The translations under genes and the position numbers were made by a program. Shown piece after piece: positions 20,662 through 29,700 of a stretch of 64,000 nucleotides of DNA (positions are counted from its first letter, which is position 1; the number at the start of each line of letters is the position of its first letter). Location of the stretch: the NCBI GenBank assembly GCA_947500295.1, contig CANMRM010000001.1:1054001-1118000 (forward strand), in the 5' to 3' direction. The notes beneath the pieces were generated by a model. The model saw only the letters and a list, made by a program, of their open reading frames with translations, made no database searches and had not been told where the DNA came from. The stretch comes from an uncultured Kordiimonas sp. (GTDB lineage Bacteria > Pseudomonadota > Alphaproteobacteria > Sphingomonadales > Kordiimonadaceae).

Positions 20662-21429
20662 TCACAGGTTCATGTTTCTGTAGTTTCGGGCTGCCAGTGC
20701 TGCCATGACTGCCGAGAAGGCTGTTAGTGCTGCCACGTGGACAATGACATGTGTTGGAGCCGCGAAACCGATACTGGCCAGGGCAAGTTGGCCGCTGTGA
20801 AATGTTGGCAGCAACCAGGCAGCGGATTGCATGACCTCGGGAAACAGGGTGATGGGCAGCCACAGGCCACCAAACACGGACATCAGCATAAACAGGATGT
20901 TGACGATGGCAGGGGCGGCCTCAGTGGAGACACGAAACCCGATAGCCATTCCCATCAGAGCGAAAGGTACGGCAGTCAGGAGTTGTGTGGTCGCCATGAG
21001 GGTCCAGCCGGCAAGGGATATCTCGAGCCCGCCAAAAAACAGGGCAATTCCAGTCAGGATGAGAATCACAATGAAACCGAAGGTGAGGGCCATGAACAAT
21101 TTGGCCGCAATATATGCCGAGATCGGCATCGGTGATATTTTTTTGAGGTCAAGCCATCCGTTGTTTCGCTCGTTGGCGACATTGACGCCAAAGCCGAACA
21201 GGGCAGGCCCCAGCACACCGAAAGCGCCAAATGTCGCCAGCAGGTAGCGGGCCCTTCCGGCACCGCCTTCGCCAGCCAGGATAACGCCGAAAATCAAGTA
21301 AAAAACAATCGGGAATGCGATGGTCGGCACAGCAAACTGCGGCGTGCGGACCGCTTTCAGAATCTCGGACTTGCATTCCAGCCAGTAAATCATGCGGCTA
21401 TTAACGAGGGTGTGTGAGACGCGGTTCAT
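20662..21429 (-). CDS. ABC-2 type transporter permease
   Basis: 255 aa with six predicted TMs, ABC-2 type: TPQFAVPTIAFPIVFYLIFG, then FGAFGVLGPALFGFGVNVANE, RNNGWLDLKKISPMPI, and the later FMLMSVFGGLWLPITLFPEVMQ, a conserved turn of this family (MSVFGG.P...P). Its ATG overlaps the stop of the ATPase gene (ATGA), so the two are coupled. Such pairs export lipids, drugs or peptides; the cargo here is unknown. TM near the N-terminus is preceded by a short cytoplasmic helix. Confidence 0.9.
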   Translation of the reverse strand: MNRVSHTLVNSRMIYWLECKSEILKAVRTPQFAVPTIAFPIVFYLIFGVILAGEGGAGRARYLLATFGAFGVLGPALFGFGVNVANERNNGWLDLKKISPMPISAYIAAKLFMALTFGFIVILILTGIALFFGGLEISLAGWTLMATTQLLTAVPFALMGMAIGFRVSTEAAPAIVNILFMLMSVFGGLWLPITLFPEVMQSAAWLLPTFHSGQLALASIGFAAPTHVIVHVAALTAFSAVMAALAARNYRNMNL

Positions 21430-22328
21430 GTGGGCTCTCCCGTGCTTTGGTCCATCATGGCTTTGATGGCGTCTTCAAGGCTGCTGCTTTCAACCAGCAG
21501 GTCTGTGAGTGCAGGGTCTTTTGACAGGATCGCGCTCAACACGATGTTCTCGGCGTTTGTCGCGATGGTGGTCAGGCGTCCTACCCTGTCTACGGACATA
21601 ACGCCTTCCAGCGCCCGAATGGATTTCTCATCAAGGTTGGTTCGACAGATGATGTTCTTGTGCACCGTCTGCTTTTTGATGTTGCCGGTCAGGTCGTCGG
21701 CGATAATCCGTCCGTCTTTGATGATCACCAACCGGTCGGCAAGCGCTTCGATCTCGTCCAGATAGTGTGACGTCAGAATGATGGTGACGCCGCTGGCCTT
21801 GAGGGTTTGCAAGATTGCCCAGAACTCGCGCCGTATCTCCATGTCGAGCCCTACGGTCGGTTCATCCAGGAACAGCACTCTTGGATTGCCCGCCAGAGCC
21901 AGAGCAAACTGAACCCGGCGCTGTTGACCGCCTGACAGGGCCTTGTATCGACGACCCTGCAGATCAGTCAGGCCCGTCAGCGCGAGCAGATCGTCAAGCG
22001 GGCGAGGGGTGGGGTAATAGCTTCTGAACAACTCCACGAGTTCGCGCACTTTCAGTGCGTCCGGCAGGCTGGTCGACTGCAACATGGTGCCGCACATCTG
22101 GCGGACACTCAGTTCGCCGGGCTTTGCCCCGAGGATTGCAGCGCTGCCTTCGCTTGCAGGCAAAAGACCCATTAAAATCGAAAGCAAACTGGTTTTGCCC
22201 GCGCCGTTCTCACCGATCAGAGCGACAAACTCTCCTTCTGTTACGGCGAGATCCACGCCCCTGACTGCATGGACGGCGCCATAATGTTTGTGCAGGCCAC
22301 TGGCCGAAATTGCAACGGGAGCATTCAT
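21426..22328 (-). CDS. ABC transporter ATP-binding protein
   Basis: 300 aa from the ATG at 22328, preceded by GCGAGGAC; the frame runs on upstream across a palindrome, so a longer form is unlikely. Walker A is GENGAGKTS (about 40-48), the signature is LSGGQQRR, Walker B is RVLFLDEPTVGLD, and the His switch is in LTSHYLDEIEALADR. The C-terminal 80 residues match the DrrA/CcmA-type tail. It precedes and overlaps the permease gene. A perfect 18-bp palindrome lies 13 bases before the start codon and probably controls the pair. Confidence 0.93.
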   Translation of the reverse strand: MNAPVAISASGLHKHYGAVHAVRGVDLAVTEGEFVALIGENGAGKTSLLSILMGLLPASEGSAAILGAKPGELSVRQMCGTMLQSTSLPDALKVRELVELFRSYYPTPRPLDDLLALTGLTDLQGRRYKALSGGQQRRVQFALALAGNPRVLFLDEPTVGLDMEIRREFWAILQTLKASGVTIILTSHYLDEIEALADRLVIIKDGRIIADDLTGNIKKQTVHKNIICRTNLDEKSIRALEGVMSVDRVGRLTTIATNAENIVLSAILSKDPALTDLLVESSSLEDAIKAMMDQSTGEPT

Positions 22329-22340
22329 ATTAGTCCTCGC

Positions 22341-22358
22341 TTTCAAAGTACTTTGAAA
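22341..22358. promoter_or_regulatory. Perfect 18-bp palindrome in front of the ABC exporter operon
   Basis: TTTCAAAGTACTTTGAAA is its own reverse complement. A second, overlapping inverted repeat, ACTTTG-AAATA-CAAAGT, runs from 22350 to 22366. Both lie just before the ATPase start, where an operator overlapping the promoter would be expected. The cognate regulator is not in the neighbourhood. Confidence 0.7.
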
Positions 22359-22469
22359 TACAAAGTTAATATCTGACGCTTTTTTTTCAAGGCCAAAGCA
22401 CGATAAAGGCCGCAACAAACTCATTGGGCCCAGTGGCCGGTTTGGTGTTTTTAGCTGTTCTGTGGTGCC

Positions 22470-23159
22470 TCAGCGACCAACCCGTCCCGCATTCAGCACA
22501 GTGAAAAGCGGTTCGCCGGATATCTCCCGCAACACGTGGCCGCCGCCTTCTATGATTGTAAAGGAGATATGTGCACTGCCACAGGCTTCGAGGCTGTCGC
22601 GCATGCGCTCGGCGCCTCTCAGCCAACTTGCGTCGCGAGACCCGGTGATGAAGTTCACGCGTAAATTGTCATGAGTGCATATACCTTCCACTGCCCGGTT
22701 GCCGCCGTAGCCCGGAATGAAAGAAACAGATCGCAAGTCGGCACCAAGGGCTGCTGCATGACGGGCGCCTGCGCCGCTGCTTGCACTCCACGAAATCAGG
22801 TGCTGGTCAGCAATTCTATAGCCTTCCTGTTCCAGTTTTGCCCTGGCTGCATTCATGACAGCTTCCAGTTCCGCGGATGTTCCGCGATAGACTTTTTCAG
22901 TTTGCACGATGAACCAACCGAGCTTTTCCGGCGTGTCGCCCCAGAAAAAGGTGGGCCCGGGGTAATCCCGGCTGCCCGGCGAGAAGAGGATGGGATAAAC
23001 GGCGGTGCTGTCTACAGGCTCAGGCCGGATGATCGTGACAAACTCTTCCGTGCCGTTTGCTGTGGTGATTGTACCTGCGGTAAAAAAGTCTTCTGCAGAT
23101 GCCATACTCGCGGTGCAGGCAAGCATGCCGGCAAAGAGGATTGGTATCGTTTTCATCAT
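22470..23159 (-). CDS. Secreted alpha/beta-hydrolase-like protein
   Basis: 229 aa with a signal peptide (PILFAGMLACTASMASA, cleavage near residue 22). The mature part looks like an alpha/beta-hydrolase: YPILFSPGSRDYPGPTFFWG near the oxyanion region, SWSASSGAGARHAAALG as nucleophile elbow (Ser in SASSG), NFITGSRDASW for the acid and IIEGGGHVLREI for the His. It resembles poly(3-hydroxybutyrate) depolymerase/LpqC-like or esterase proteins in size, but I cannot assign a substrate. It lies 140 bases upstream of the ABC operon on the same strand. Confidence 0.65.
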   Translation of the reverse strand: MMKTIPILFAGMLACTASMASAEDFFTAGTITTANGTEEFVTIIRPEPVDSTAVYPILFSPGSRDYPGPTFFWGDTPEKLGWFIVQTEKVYRGTSAELEAVMNAARAKLEQEGYRIADQHLISWSASSGAGARHAAALGADLRSVSFIPGYGGNRAVEGICTHDNLRVNFITGSRDASWLRGAERMRDSLEACGSAHISFTIIEGGGHVLREISGEPLFTVLNAGRVGR

Positions 23160-23282
23160 GTCAGCCTCATTGTCATCCTTTGTCGTATCATCAACGATTT
23201 GACATCAATGGGGACCCCTAGCGGCTGAAAGACCGGTGTCTTGGTATGAGCAAGCAAAAACGATGCATGAGTGGCAGTCGGT

Positions 23283-23315
23283 AAAAAAAAGAGCGCCGCA
23301 AACCTTGCGGCACTC
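23283..23315 (-). terminator. Terminator of the nitronate monooxygenase gene
   Basis: On the minus strand GAGTGCCGCAA pairs with TTGCGGCGCTC (11 bp, one G-T wobble, 3-base loop) and is followed by eight T. It lies 29 bases after the stop of the 23344 gene. Confidence 0.92.
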
Positions 23316-23343
23316 CATCAATGTTTGCGTCTGAAAAACCGGA

Positions 23344-24303
23344 TTACGGGCAAACGCGGCTCTTGGCTGCCAGATACTGAGCTTCAAGCTGGTCAACATA
23401 CTCGGCAGTTGTCTGAACCTTGTCGACAGCGCCGATACCCTGACCGCAACCCCAGATATCTTTCCAGGCTTTCGATTTTTCGCTGCCGCCGGAGCCAAAG
23501 CTCATTTTTGACGGGTCACTTTCCGGCAGATTATCCGGGTCCATGCCAGCATCAACAATTGACGGCTTCAGATAATTGCCATGCACACCGGTGAAGAGGT
23601 TAGTGTAAACAATATCGTCTGCCTTATAGTCCACTATCGCCTGCTTGTAGCGCTCGTCAGCGTTCGCTTCCCTGGTGGCAATAAAGGCAGAGCCGATATA
23701 GCCGAAGTCGGCACCCATGGCCTGTGCTGCCAGTACAGCATCCCCCGTTGCAATCGAACCGGATAGCGCGATTGGCCCGTCGAACCACTGGCGAATTTCC
23801 TGGATAAGGGCAAAGGGCGACGTGGTACCTGCATGGCCCCCGGCGCCAGCGGCAACAGCGATCAGGCCATCTGCGCCTTTTTCAATCGCTTTGCGCGCAA
23901 ATTTGTCGTTGATGATGTCGTGCAGGACAATGCCGCCATATGAGTGAATGGCTTCGTTAACTTCCACACGTGCGCCCAGCGAGCTGATTACAATCGGCAC
24001 CTTGTATTTGACGCACATCTCCATGTCGTGCTCAAGCCGGTCGTTTGAACGATGCACAATCTGGTTTACGGCAAACGGTGCTGCCGGCTTGTCCGGGTTG
24101 GCTTCATTGTATGCGGCGAGCTCTTCCGTGATGCGGATCAGCCATTCTTCGAGCACAGGTCCGGGGCGGGCGTTTAGCGACGGGAACGACCCAACAATGC
24201 CTGCTTTGCACTGCTCGATGACAATGTCAGGATTAGAAATGATAAAAAGCGGCGAACCAATCACCGGAATGCGCAAATTCTGAAGCTGTTCTGGCAAAGC
24301 CAT
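23344..24303 (-). CDS. Nitronate monooxygenase family FMN enzyme
   Basis: 319 aa from the ATG at 24303, which has AAGGAGAG upstream. The TIM-barrel FMN protein shows IPVIGSPLFIISNPD at the N-terminus, GADGLIAVAAGAGGHAGTTS (split here: the catalytic His is in GGHAGT), IALSGSIATGDAV and MGADFGYIGSAFIATREANA for phosphate binding. This is the 2-nitropropane dioxygenase / NMO family, which oxidises alkyl nitronates such as propionate-3-nitronate; some members instead act on other enolate-like substrates. It is a single-gene unit with its own terminator. Confidence 0.9.
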   Translation of the reverse strand: MALPEQLQNLRIPVIGSPLFIISNPDIVIEQCKAGIVGSFPSLNARPGPVLEEWLIRITEELAAYNEANPDKPAAPFAVNQIVHRSNDRLEHDMEMCVKYKVPIVISSLGARVEVNEAIHSYGGIVLHDIINDKFARKAIEKGADGLIAVAAGAGGHAGTTSPFALIQEIRQWFDGPIALSGSIATGDAVLAAQAMGADFGYIGSAFIATREANADERYKQAIVDYKADDIVYTNLFTGVHGNYLKPSIVDAGMDPDNLPESDPSKMSFGSGGSEKSKAWKDIWGCGQGIGAVDKVQTTAEYVDQLEAQYLAAKSRVCP

Positions 24304-24413
24304 AGCGCTCTCTCTCCTTGGCAAGCCCGGCGGGTTGTGGCCGGCGGGCAAATTCTCTTGCTCAAGGAAACTAGAACAGCAAACCGCACAGTCCAGAAAA
24401 TAAATTCAAGGCA

Positions 24414-24824
24414 TCAGTCAATGGCCGCCAGAATTTCTGCGGCAATCGCGGCTTTATCGGTTTCCAGTCGAGCGGCAAACTCGGAGGGCGTGTTGGTCAA
24501 GGCATCATGCTTGGCGCTCCATGCGGTGATTTCAAGCATGATCGGCAGCAGGTCCCTTCCTTTATCCGTAAGACTATACAGGCGCTTGGTACCGTTTTGA
24601 GGGTCTGGTGACTTGGTTATGATGCCATTGTCTTCGAGCTGCTTCAGTCTGCTCGATAAAATATTGGTCGCAATTTTTTCGTCGCTTTGCAGAAACTCGC
24701 CAAAGCGCTTCTTCCCTTTGAACATCAAGTCCCTGACGACCAGCAGCGTCCATTTGTCACCAAGTGCCTCGAGCACAAAATTGATCGGACAATGGGAACG
24801 GCAATCTTGTGAATTATGGGTCAT
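24414..24824 (-). CDS. HxlR-family transcriptional regulator
   Basis: 136 aa from the ATG at 24824 (MTHNSQDCRSHCPI); ATG 24836 is possible, and farther starts would fall in the operator. The HxlR core is CPINFVLEALGDKWTLLVVRDLMF, then KRFGEFLQSDEKIATNILSSRL and the wing GIITKSPDPQNGTKRLYSLTDKG. Cys12-like residues (DCRSHC) precede the winged helix, as in redox-responsive family members. It is divergent from a two-gene unit, and two copies of an ACTTGC-N5-GCAAGT palindrome lie in the shared promoter, almost certainly its binding sites. Confidence 0.92.
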   Translation of the reverse strand: MTHNSQDCRSHCPINFVLEALGDKWTLLVVRDLMFKGKKRFGEFLQSDEKIATNILSSRLKQLEDNGIITKSPDPQNGTKRLYSLTDKGRDLLPIMLEITAWSAKHDALTNTPSEFAARLETDKAAIAAEILAAID

Positions 24825-24845
24825 GTACCCATGCATAAGAATATA

Positions 24846-24862
24846 ACTTGCAAATTGCAAGT
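24846..24862. promoter_or_regulatory. HxlR operator, site 1
   Basis: ACTTGCA-AAT-TGCAAGT, a 7-bp inverted repeat directly upstream of the HxlR start. The same 6-bp half-sites recur 37 bases away (site 2), so the pair is a shared regulatory element rather than chance. Confidence 0.78.
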
Positions 24863-24882
24863 ATTTGTCACAAAGTGCCATC

Positions 24883-24899
24883 ACTTGCGAAATGCAAGT
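24883..24899. promoter_or_regulatory. HxlR operator, site 2
   Basis: ACTTGC-GAAAT-GCAAGT, 34 bases before the start of the divergent membrane-protein gene. Its centre is 37 bases from that of site 1, about three and a half helical turns. Confidence 0.78.
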
Positions 24900-24932
24900 A
24901 ATTATCAGTTAACCTCAAAATGGGCGAGTCAG

Positions 24933-25559
24933 ATGAAACGAACAGCCAGGATGGCAGGTGCTTTTTTTGGTGCCGTTACGTTGGTGGCCACGGTCGTTTG
25001 GTATCAGTTTGCCGCACAGCCGCTCACTCAAGCGGAAGTCGATGCCTATATGGCAAAGATTGAAGCACAGGCGGACACCACAGCGGCGCGGCATGATATG
25101 GCCGCCCTAAGGCAGTTTTTGCAAAATGATAATGGCCTGCCCTTTTACACCGTAAACCTGTATCGATTTCATGATCTGGCAGCCTACAGCGAAGGATCTA
25201 CTTATAGCGGCACCGGGGCAGCAGCCTATGACCGGTTCAGCGCCACAATGGTGAAACTGCTGGCCGCCAGAGCCTCACATCCGATATTTGGTAGCAGTTG
25301 GTCCGATGCTTATGCTTCAAGCTGGGACCGGGTCGTCATTGTCCGCTATCGCAGCCGCCGGGATATTGCCAGCCTGTTTGCCAGCGATGAATTTGCCGCT
25401 GCGTCAGAACACAAATGGGCGGCCATCAAACAGAATGAACGCATGCTGGTGCATGGTGTGCATCTACCAAGCGGTTTGATCGTTGCGTTTTTTTTGGCCG
25501 CGCTTGCGTTCTTGCTGGCAAGCGCTGGAACAGGAAAATATCTCCGTCTCAGGCCTTAA
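24933..25559 (+). CDS. Membrane-anchored protein with dimeric alpha/beta-barrel-like domain
   Basis: 208 aa. It has an N-terminal TM (about 7-28, MAGAFFGAVTLVATVVWYQF) and a C-terminal TM (about 180-200, LIVAFFLAALAFLLASAG). Between them, LPFYTVNLYRFHDLAAY, GAAAYDRFSATMVKLLAARASHP and DRVVIVRYRSRRDIASLFAS look like the beta-alpha-beta repeats of DUF1330/NIPSNAP-type ferredoxin-like barrels, whose small members bind or modify small organic compounds. I recognise no described family with this double-anchored layout. Divergent from, and presumably repressed by, the HxlR regulator. The start was chosen at MKRTARM because upstream codons run through the operators. Confidence 0.7.
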   Translation: MKRTARMAGAFFGAVTLVATVVWYQFAAQPLTQAEVDAYMAKIEAQADTTAARHDMAALRQFLQNDNGLPFYTVNLYRFHDLAAYSEGSTYSGTGAAAYDRFSATMVKLLAARASHPIFGSSWSDAYASSWDRVVIVRYRSRRDIASLFASDEFAAASEHKWAAIKQNERMLVHGVHLPSGLIVAFFLAALAFLLASAGTGKYLRLRP

Positions 25560-25658
25560 GCCGGATTGCGCGCTGCCGGGAGAAGGCGTGTCATTGTCCT
25601 TGCGCTGGCTGCAATCACGGCTTTTAATGGCACACCCGAAACAATCCGGTTTGAGAAA

Positions 25659-26384
25659 ATGAAATTACCCGCAAAAGTCTATGCGGCTATCGTAGCCCTT
25701 GCGGGCTTGGGTGTCTTGTCTGCTCCAGACCTCGCCGCGCGGCAACAGCATTTTGAATTCGTCCTTCATGATGGGTTGCACGACCGGGAAGTCCTTCATC
25801 TTGAGAATGCCCTGGAGGCAAGTCATGCGCAGGTAATGGAAGCTCTGGGACTGAAAGTGCTACCTGTTGTAACAGTACAGGTATGGCGCAGCGAAGACGC
25901 CTATCAGGACCAGATGGAGGCGACTTTTGGCTCCCGGGCTCCCGGCTCGCGCGGATATGTGACTGGTCCCACGGACGTAAGGCTGTTGTTGCACTCCATG
26001 CCTTCGGCTTCGCGTGAGGCGGTGCACGAGTTTGCACACGCGGCCACGCTGACGCTCAACCCGGATTTTGGGAACAACCCGCGCTGGCTTTGGGAAGCTG
26101 CGGCCCAGTATCTGGCGGGTGAATTTTTTGATCCAAAATCAACAGACTTGTTCAAAAACGGCCAGTGCCCCTCGCTCGACACCCTGAATTCGCCTTTCGA
26201 CCGCGGCGGTTCGATTTATCGGTCAGGATACCTTCTGGGTGATTTTATCGTCCAGACATGGGGCGCAGAGGCCTTGCCGCAGCTCATCAGCTTGAACGGT
26301 GATACCGAAGCGGTCTTTAATTTATCCGAAAACGACTTTGAGCGTCAGTGGTGCGCCTATGTGCAAACACGCCACATGCAATGA
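25659..26384 (+). CDS. Exported HExxH metallopeptidase-like protein
   Basis: 241 aa from the ATG at 25659, which gives a signal peptide (AKVYAAIVALAGLGVLSAPDLA); a TTG at 25566 opens a longer frame without benefit. The zinc motif is HEFAH (REAVHEFAHAATLTLNP) and the likely third ligand is the Glu in PRWLWEAAAQYLAGEFF, the gluzincin pattern. This matches small peptidase MA-like proteins. It is co-directional with the 24933 gene, so HxlR control probably reaches it. Its TGA abuts the stop codon of convergent kbl with no base between. Confidence 0.72.
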   Translation: MKLPAKVYAAIVALAGLGVLSAPDLAARQQHFEFVLHDGLHDREVLHLENALEASHAQVMEALGLKVLPVVTVQVWRSEDAYQDQMEATFGSRAPGSRGYVTGPTDVRLLLHSMPSASREAVHEFAHAATLTLNPDFGNNPRWLWEAAAQYLAGEFFDPKSTDLFKNGQCPSLDTLNSPFDRGGSIYRSGYLLGDFIVQTWGAEALPQLISLNGDTEAVFNLSENDFERQWCAYVQTRHMQ

Positions 26385-27575
26385 TTAGACGCCGAGCAGT
26401 GTCTTTACCTCACCAAAAGCACTGATCGCCTTGTCGAGGTCAGAGCGTGTCAGCGCTGCCGACATCTGCGTGCGAATGCGGGCTTTTCCCTTGGGTACCA
26501 CCGGGAAGGAAAAAGCGACCACATAGATGCCGCGCTTGAGCATTTCGTCTGCGAACTTTGCTGCTGTCGCCGCATCATACAGCATCACTGGCACAATCGG
26601 GTGCTCGCCAGGCAATAGGTCGAACCCGAGCGCTTCCATGCCCTGGCGAAAATAGGCTGTATTGTCTGTGAGTTGCTCGCGCAGGTCATTTGACTGAGTC
26701 ACAAGCTCAATGGCCTTGATCGCGCCGGCGACCACCGGCGGGGCAACGGTGTTGGAAAAGAGATAGGGCCGCGACCGCTGGCGCAGAAGTTCAACAATCT
26801 CGCTTCGACCGCTGGTGTAACCTCCGCTTGCACCGCCCAGCGCCTTGCCCAGCGTGCCGGTGATGATGTCCACGCGGTCAATCACACCGCAATGTTCGTG
26901 GGTGCCTTTGCCACCCGCGCCCACAAAGCCTGTGGCGTGGCAGTCGTCGAAATGCACAAGGGCGCCATATTTATCCGCCAAATCACAGATTTTATCGAGT
27001 TGGGCAATGTAGCCGTCCATGGAAAAGACGCCGTCTGTCGTGATCAGCTTGTAGCGTGCGCCCGCAGCGTCTGCTTCTTTCAACTTGGCTTCAAGGTCTG
27101 CCATGTTGTTATTTCTGTATCGGTAGCGCATTGCTTTCGAGAGGCGCACACCGTCAATGATGCTGGCGTGGTTCAGCTCGTCTGAAATGACAGCATCTTC
27201 CGGACCGAGAATGGTTTCAAACAGGCCGCCGTTGGCGTCAAAACAGCTCGGGTACAGGATCGTGTCCTCGGCGCCCAGAAATTCACTGAGCACGTCCTCG
27301 AGTTGTTTGTGCAGCGTCTGTGTGCCGCATATGAAACGCACTGACGCCATGCCGTAGCCCCAGTCCTTGAGGCCTTGCATGGCAGCAGCATTGACTTCCG
27401 GATGCTGGGCAAGACCAAGATAGTTGTTGGCACAGAGGTTTAGCACTTCGTCGCCACCTGTTATGCCAACCGACGCCCCTTGGGGTGTCGTGATCAGGCG
27501 CTCATTTTTGTAGAGGCCGGCTGCGCGGATATCGTCCAGTTCAGCGGTCAGATGGTTCTTGAAATTTCCATACAT
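26385..27575 (-). CDS. kbl: Glycine C-acetyltransferase (2-amino-3-ketobutyrate CoA ligase)
   Basis: 396-aa PLP enzyme cleaving 2-amino-3-ketobutyrate with CoA to glycine and acetyl-CoA. Family marks: [45 protein letters not shown], and the PLP lysine in [14 protein letters not shown]. It follows tdh by 9 bases; the two enzymes carry out threonine degradation in sequence. Confidence 0.97.
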   Translation of the reverse strand: MYGNFKNHLTAELDDIRAAGLYKNERLITTPQGASVGITGGDEVLNLCANNYLGLAQHPEVNAAAMQGLKDWGYGMASVRFICGTQTLHKQLEDVLSEFLGAEDTILYPSCFDANGGLFETILGPEDAVISDELNHASIIDGVRLSKAMRYRYRNNNMADLEAKLKEADAAGARYKLITTDGVFSMDGYIAQLDKICDLADKYGALVHFDDCHATGFVGAGGKGTHEHCGVIDRVDIITGTLGKALGGASGGYTSGRSEIVELLRQRSRPYLFSNTVAPPVVAGAIKAIELVTQSNDLREQLTDNTAYFRQGMEALGFDLLPGEHPIVPVMLYDAATAAKFADEMLKRGIYVVAFSFPVVPKGKARIRTQMSAALTRSDLDKAISAFGEVKTLLGV

Positions 27576-27584
27576 GGCTTGTCC

Positions 27585-28613
27585 TCAGGCTTCCCAGTTC
27601 AAGACAACTTTGCTGGCGTCGCCAGCGTTCATCAGGTCAAAACCCTGCTGAAAGTCCGTAAATGGCAACCGGTGTGTAATCACGGGTGAGATGTCGAGTC
27701 CGTTTTCAATCATCACCGACATTTTGTACCAGGTTTCATACATCTCGCGGCCGTAAATGCCTTTCAGCGTCAGCATGTTAAAGATGACCGTTTCCCAATT
27801 GATATCGGCACCCTGTGCCGGTATGCCGAGGATCGAAACCTTGCCGCCATGGCACATGTTTTCGATCAGGTCGTTGAATGCCATGCTGTTGCCGGACATC
27901 TCCAGGCCAACATCGAACCCTTCGCTCATGCCGAGCTCTGCCTGAACATCTTTGAGTTTTTCCGTGCGGACATCAACTGTACGGGTTGCGCCCAGCTTTT
28001 TCGCAAGCTCAAGTCTATCCGGGAGCACGTCGGTGATCACCACATGGCGGGCGCCTGCGTGTTTGCATACGGCAGCGGCCATTGCGCCGATTGGGCCTGC
28101 TCCGGTTATCAGCACATCCTCGCCGAGCAAATCCCATTGCAGGGCTGTGTGCACAGCGTTACCCAGTGGATCAAACAGCGAAGCAATGTCGAGGTCGATA
28201 TTGGGGCGATGTTCCCAGACGTTGGACATCGGAAGGGCGACATACTCAGCAAAGGCTCCAGGTCGGTTCACGCCAATGCCGCTTGTGTGGGCGCACAGAT
28301 GCCGGCGGCCCGCCATGCAGTTGCGGCAGCGACCGCACACCACATGACCTTCACCGGAGACAATTTGTCCGGCATGAAAGTCAATGACATTGGAGCCTAC
28401 ACCAACAATCTCGCCAACAAACTCGTGCCCTACCACCATGGGAACCGGGATGGTTTTTTGTGCCCATTCATCCCAATTGTATATATGCATGTCGGTACCG
28501 CAGATGGCGGTTCGTTTCACTTTGATCAGGACGTCGTTAATGCCGACTTCCGGCTCCGGCACGTCCCGCAGCCAAAGGCCAACATCAGCCTGTTCTTTTA
28601 CGAGTGCTTTCAT
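27585..28613 (-). CDS. tdh: L-threonine 3-dehydrogenase
   Basis: 342 aa from the ATG at 28613, the length of the E. coli enzyme; upstream codons in frame are not conserved. Catalytic-zinc Cys in [16 protein letters not shown], structural-zinc Cys cluster [15 protein letters not shown], and Rossmann motif [14 protein letters not shown] are all intact. It oxidises threonine to 2-amino-3-ketobutyrate with NAD and passes it to Kbl, whose gene is next. Confidence 0.97.
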   Translation of the reverse strand: MKALVKEQADVGLWLRDVPEPEVGINDVLIKVKRTAICGTDMHIYNWDEWAQKTIPVPMVVGHEFVGEIVGVGSNVIDFHAGQIVSGEGHVVCGRCRNCMAGRRHLCAHTSGIGVNRPGAFAEYVALPMSNVWEHRPNIDLDIASLFDPLGNAVHTALQWDLLGEDVLITGAGPIGAMAAAVCKHAGARHVVITDVLPDRLELAKKLGATRTVDVRTEKLKDVQAELGMSEGFDVGLEMSGNSMAFNDLIENMCHGGKVSILGIPAQGADINWETVIFNMLTLKGIYGREMYETWYKMSVMIENGLDISPVITHRLPFTDFQQGFDLMNAGDASKVVLNWEA

Positions 28614-28722
28614 GTTGCGACCCCATGGACCAATCGTTGATACGTACGTGTCTATTGCCCGACCGGGCAAGCCTGTGCAAGTCAATTCGTTTCACATGTA
28701 ACCAAGTGACGGTCATCCTGCA

Positions 28723-29697
28723 TCAGCCCCACAGAGCTGCGACCGGGGGCTGGATGATGCCTGCCTGGACCTGCAGTGCCTGCGGCCTGTCCTCTGCGAG
28801 CAGCAGCGGGCCATCCAGGTCCACATAGGCACAGCGTGGTGCGATCACCATGGCGGGCGCCATCGCAAGCGAGGTGCCGAGCATGCAGCCGACCATCAGG
28901 CCCAGCTTGCTGGCTTCTGCTGCGGCAGCGAGTTCCATGGCCGCCGTGAGGCCACCACATTTATCGAGCTTGATGTTCACGACATCATAACGTCCCTTCA
29001 GGCGGGGAATGTCTGAGGCCGTCATGCAGCTTTCATCTGCGCACAGGGGCACGGGGCTATCGAAAGTGTGTAACACGTCATCCGCGTCGCGGGGGAGCGG
29101 TTGCTCGATCAGTTTGACGTTTAAGGTACCGAGTTTCGCTGCAACGTTTTTAAGCTGGTCGAAACTAAGCGCTTCGTTGGCATCAACGATGATATCGGCA
29201 TCAGGGCGCGCATTATGCACAGCTGCCACGCACTCGAGAGGAGCTTCGCCTGCCAGTTTGAGTTTGAGGACCGGCAGGGTATTGGCTGCTGCAGCTCTCG
29301 CCATGGCCGCCGGCTTGTCGAGGCTGAGCGTGAAAGCTGTCTGGACCGGCGCGGCGGTGCGGTTAGCAAGATCGAAAACCGATTGGCCGGATAGCTTGGC
29401 GTCCAGATCCCAGAGCGCACAATCGAGCGCATTGCGGGCCCCGCCCGCCTGCATTTTTGCCTGGATCATGTCCCGTGTCAGGGGCTCGGACAGGGCGGCA
29501 AGAAAGCTATCGAGCTCGGCTTTCATCGAGCGGGCAGTTTCACCCTTATAGTTGACACCTGCCGCTTCACCGCGACCGGTGACACCATCTTTGGTAAGGC
29601 TCAGCACAAGCACATCTGTTGTGTCGCAGCGTCGACGTGAAATCACGAAAGGCACCTTGAGTGGCCAGGTTTCAATGGCAATGTGGTGGCTGGTCAC
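28723..29697 (-). CDS. Dipeptide epimerase (enolase superfamily)
   Basis: 324 aa from a GTG. Muconate-lactonising subgroup: N-terminal capping domain with RRRCDTTDVLVLSL and GRGEAAGVNYKGET, then a barrel with the KxK acid/base (VLKLKLAG), metal ligands in VDANEA, IEQPL and CADES, and the second Lys in NIKLDKCGG. The DxD-like CYVDLDGPLLLAED region at the C-terminus is that of L-Ala-D/L-Glu epimerases, used in murein peptide recycling; the precise dipeptide cannot be read. It lies three bases after ubiX. Confidence 0.87.
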   Translation of the reverse strand: MTSHHIAIETWPLKVPFVISRRRCDTTDVLVLSLTKDGVTGRGEAAGVNYKGETARSMKAELDSFLAALSEPLTRDMIQAKMQAGGARNALDCALWDLDAKLSGQSVFDLANRTAAPVQTAFTLSLDKPAAMARAAAANTLPVLKLKLAGEAPLECVAAVHNARPDADIIVDANEALSFDQLKNVAAKLGTLNVKLIEQPLPRDADDVLHTFDSPVPLCADESCMTASDIPRLKGRYDVVNIKLDKCGGLTAAMELAAAAEASKLGLMVGCMLGTSLAMAPAMVIAPRCAYVDLDGPLLLAEDRPQALQVQAGIIQPPVAALWG

Positions 29698-29700
29698 GGG

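Noticed and set aside
20387-20683. A 98-codon plus-strand frame in the gap before the ABC permease gene
   Set aside because: No ribosome site, odd composition, and it runs into the 3' end of the permease gene.
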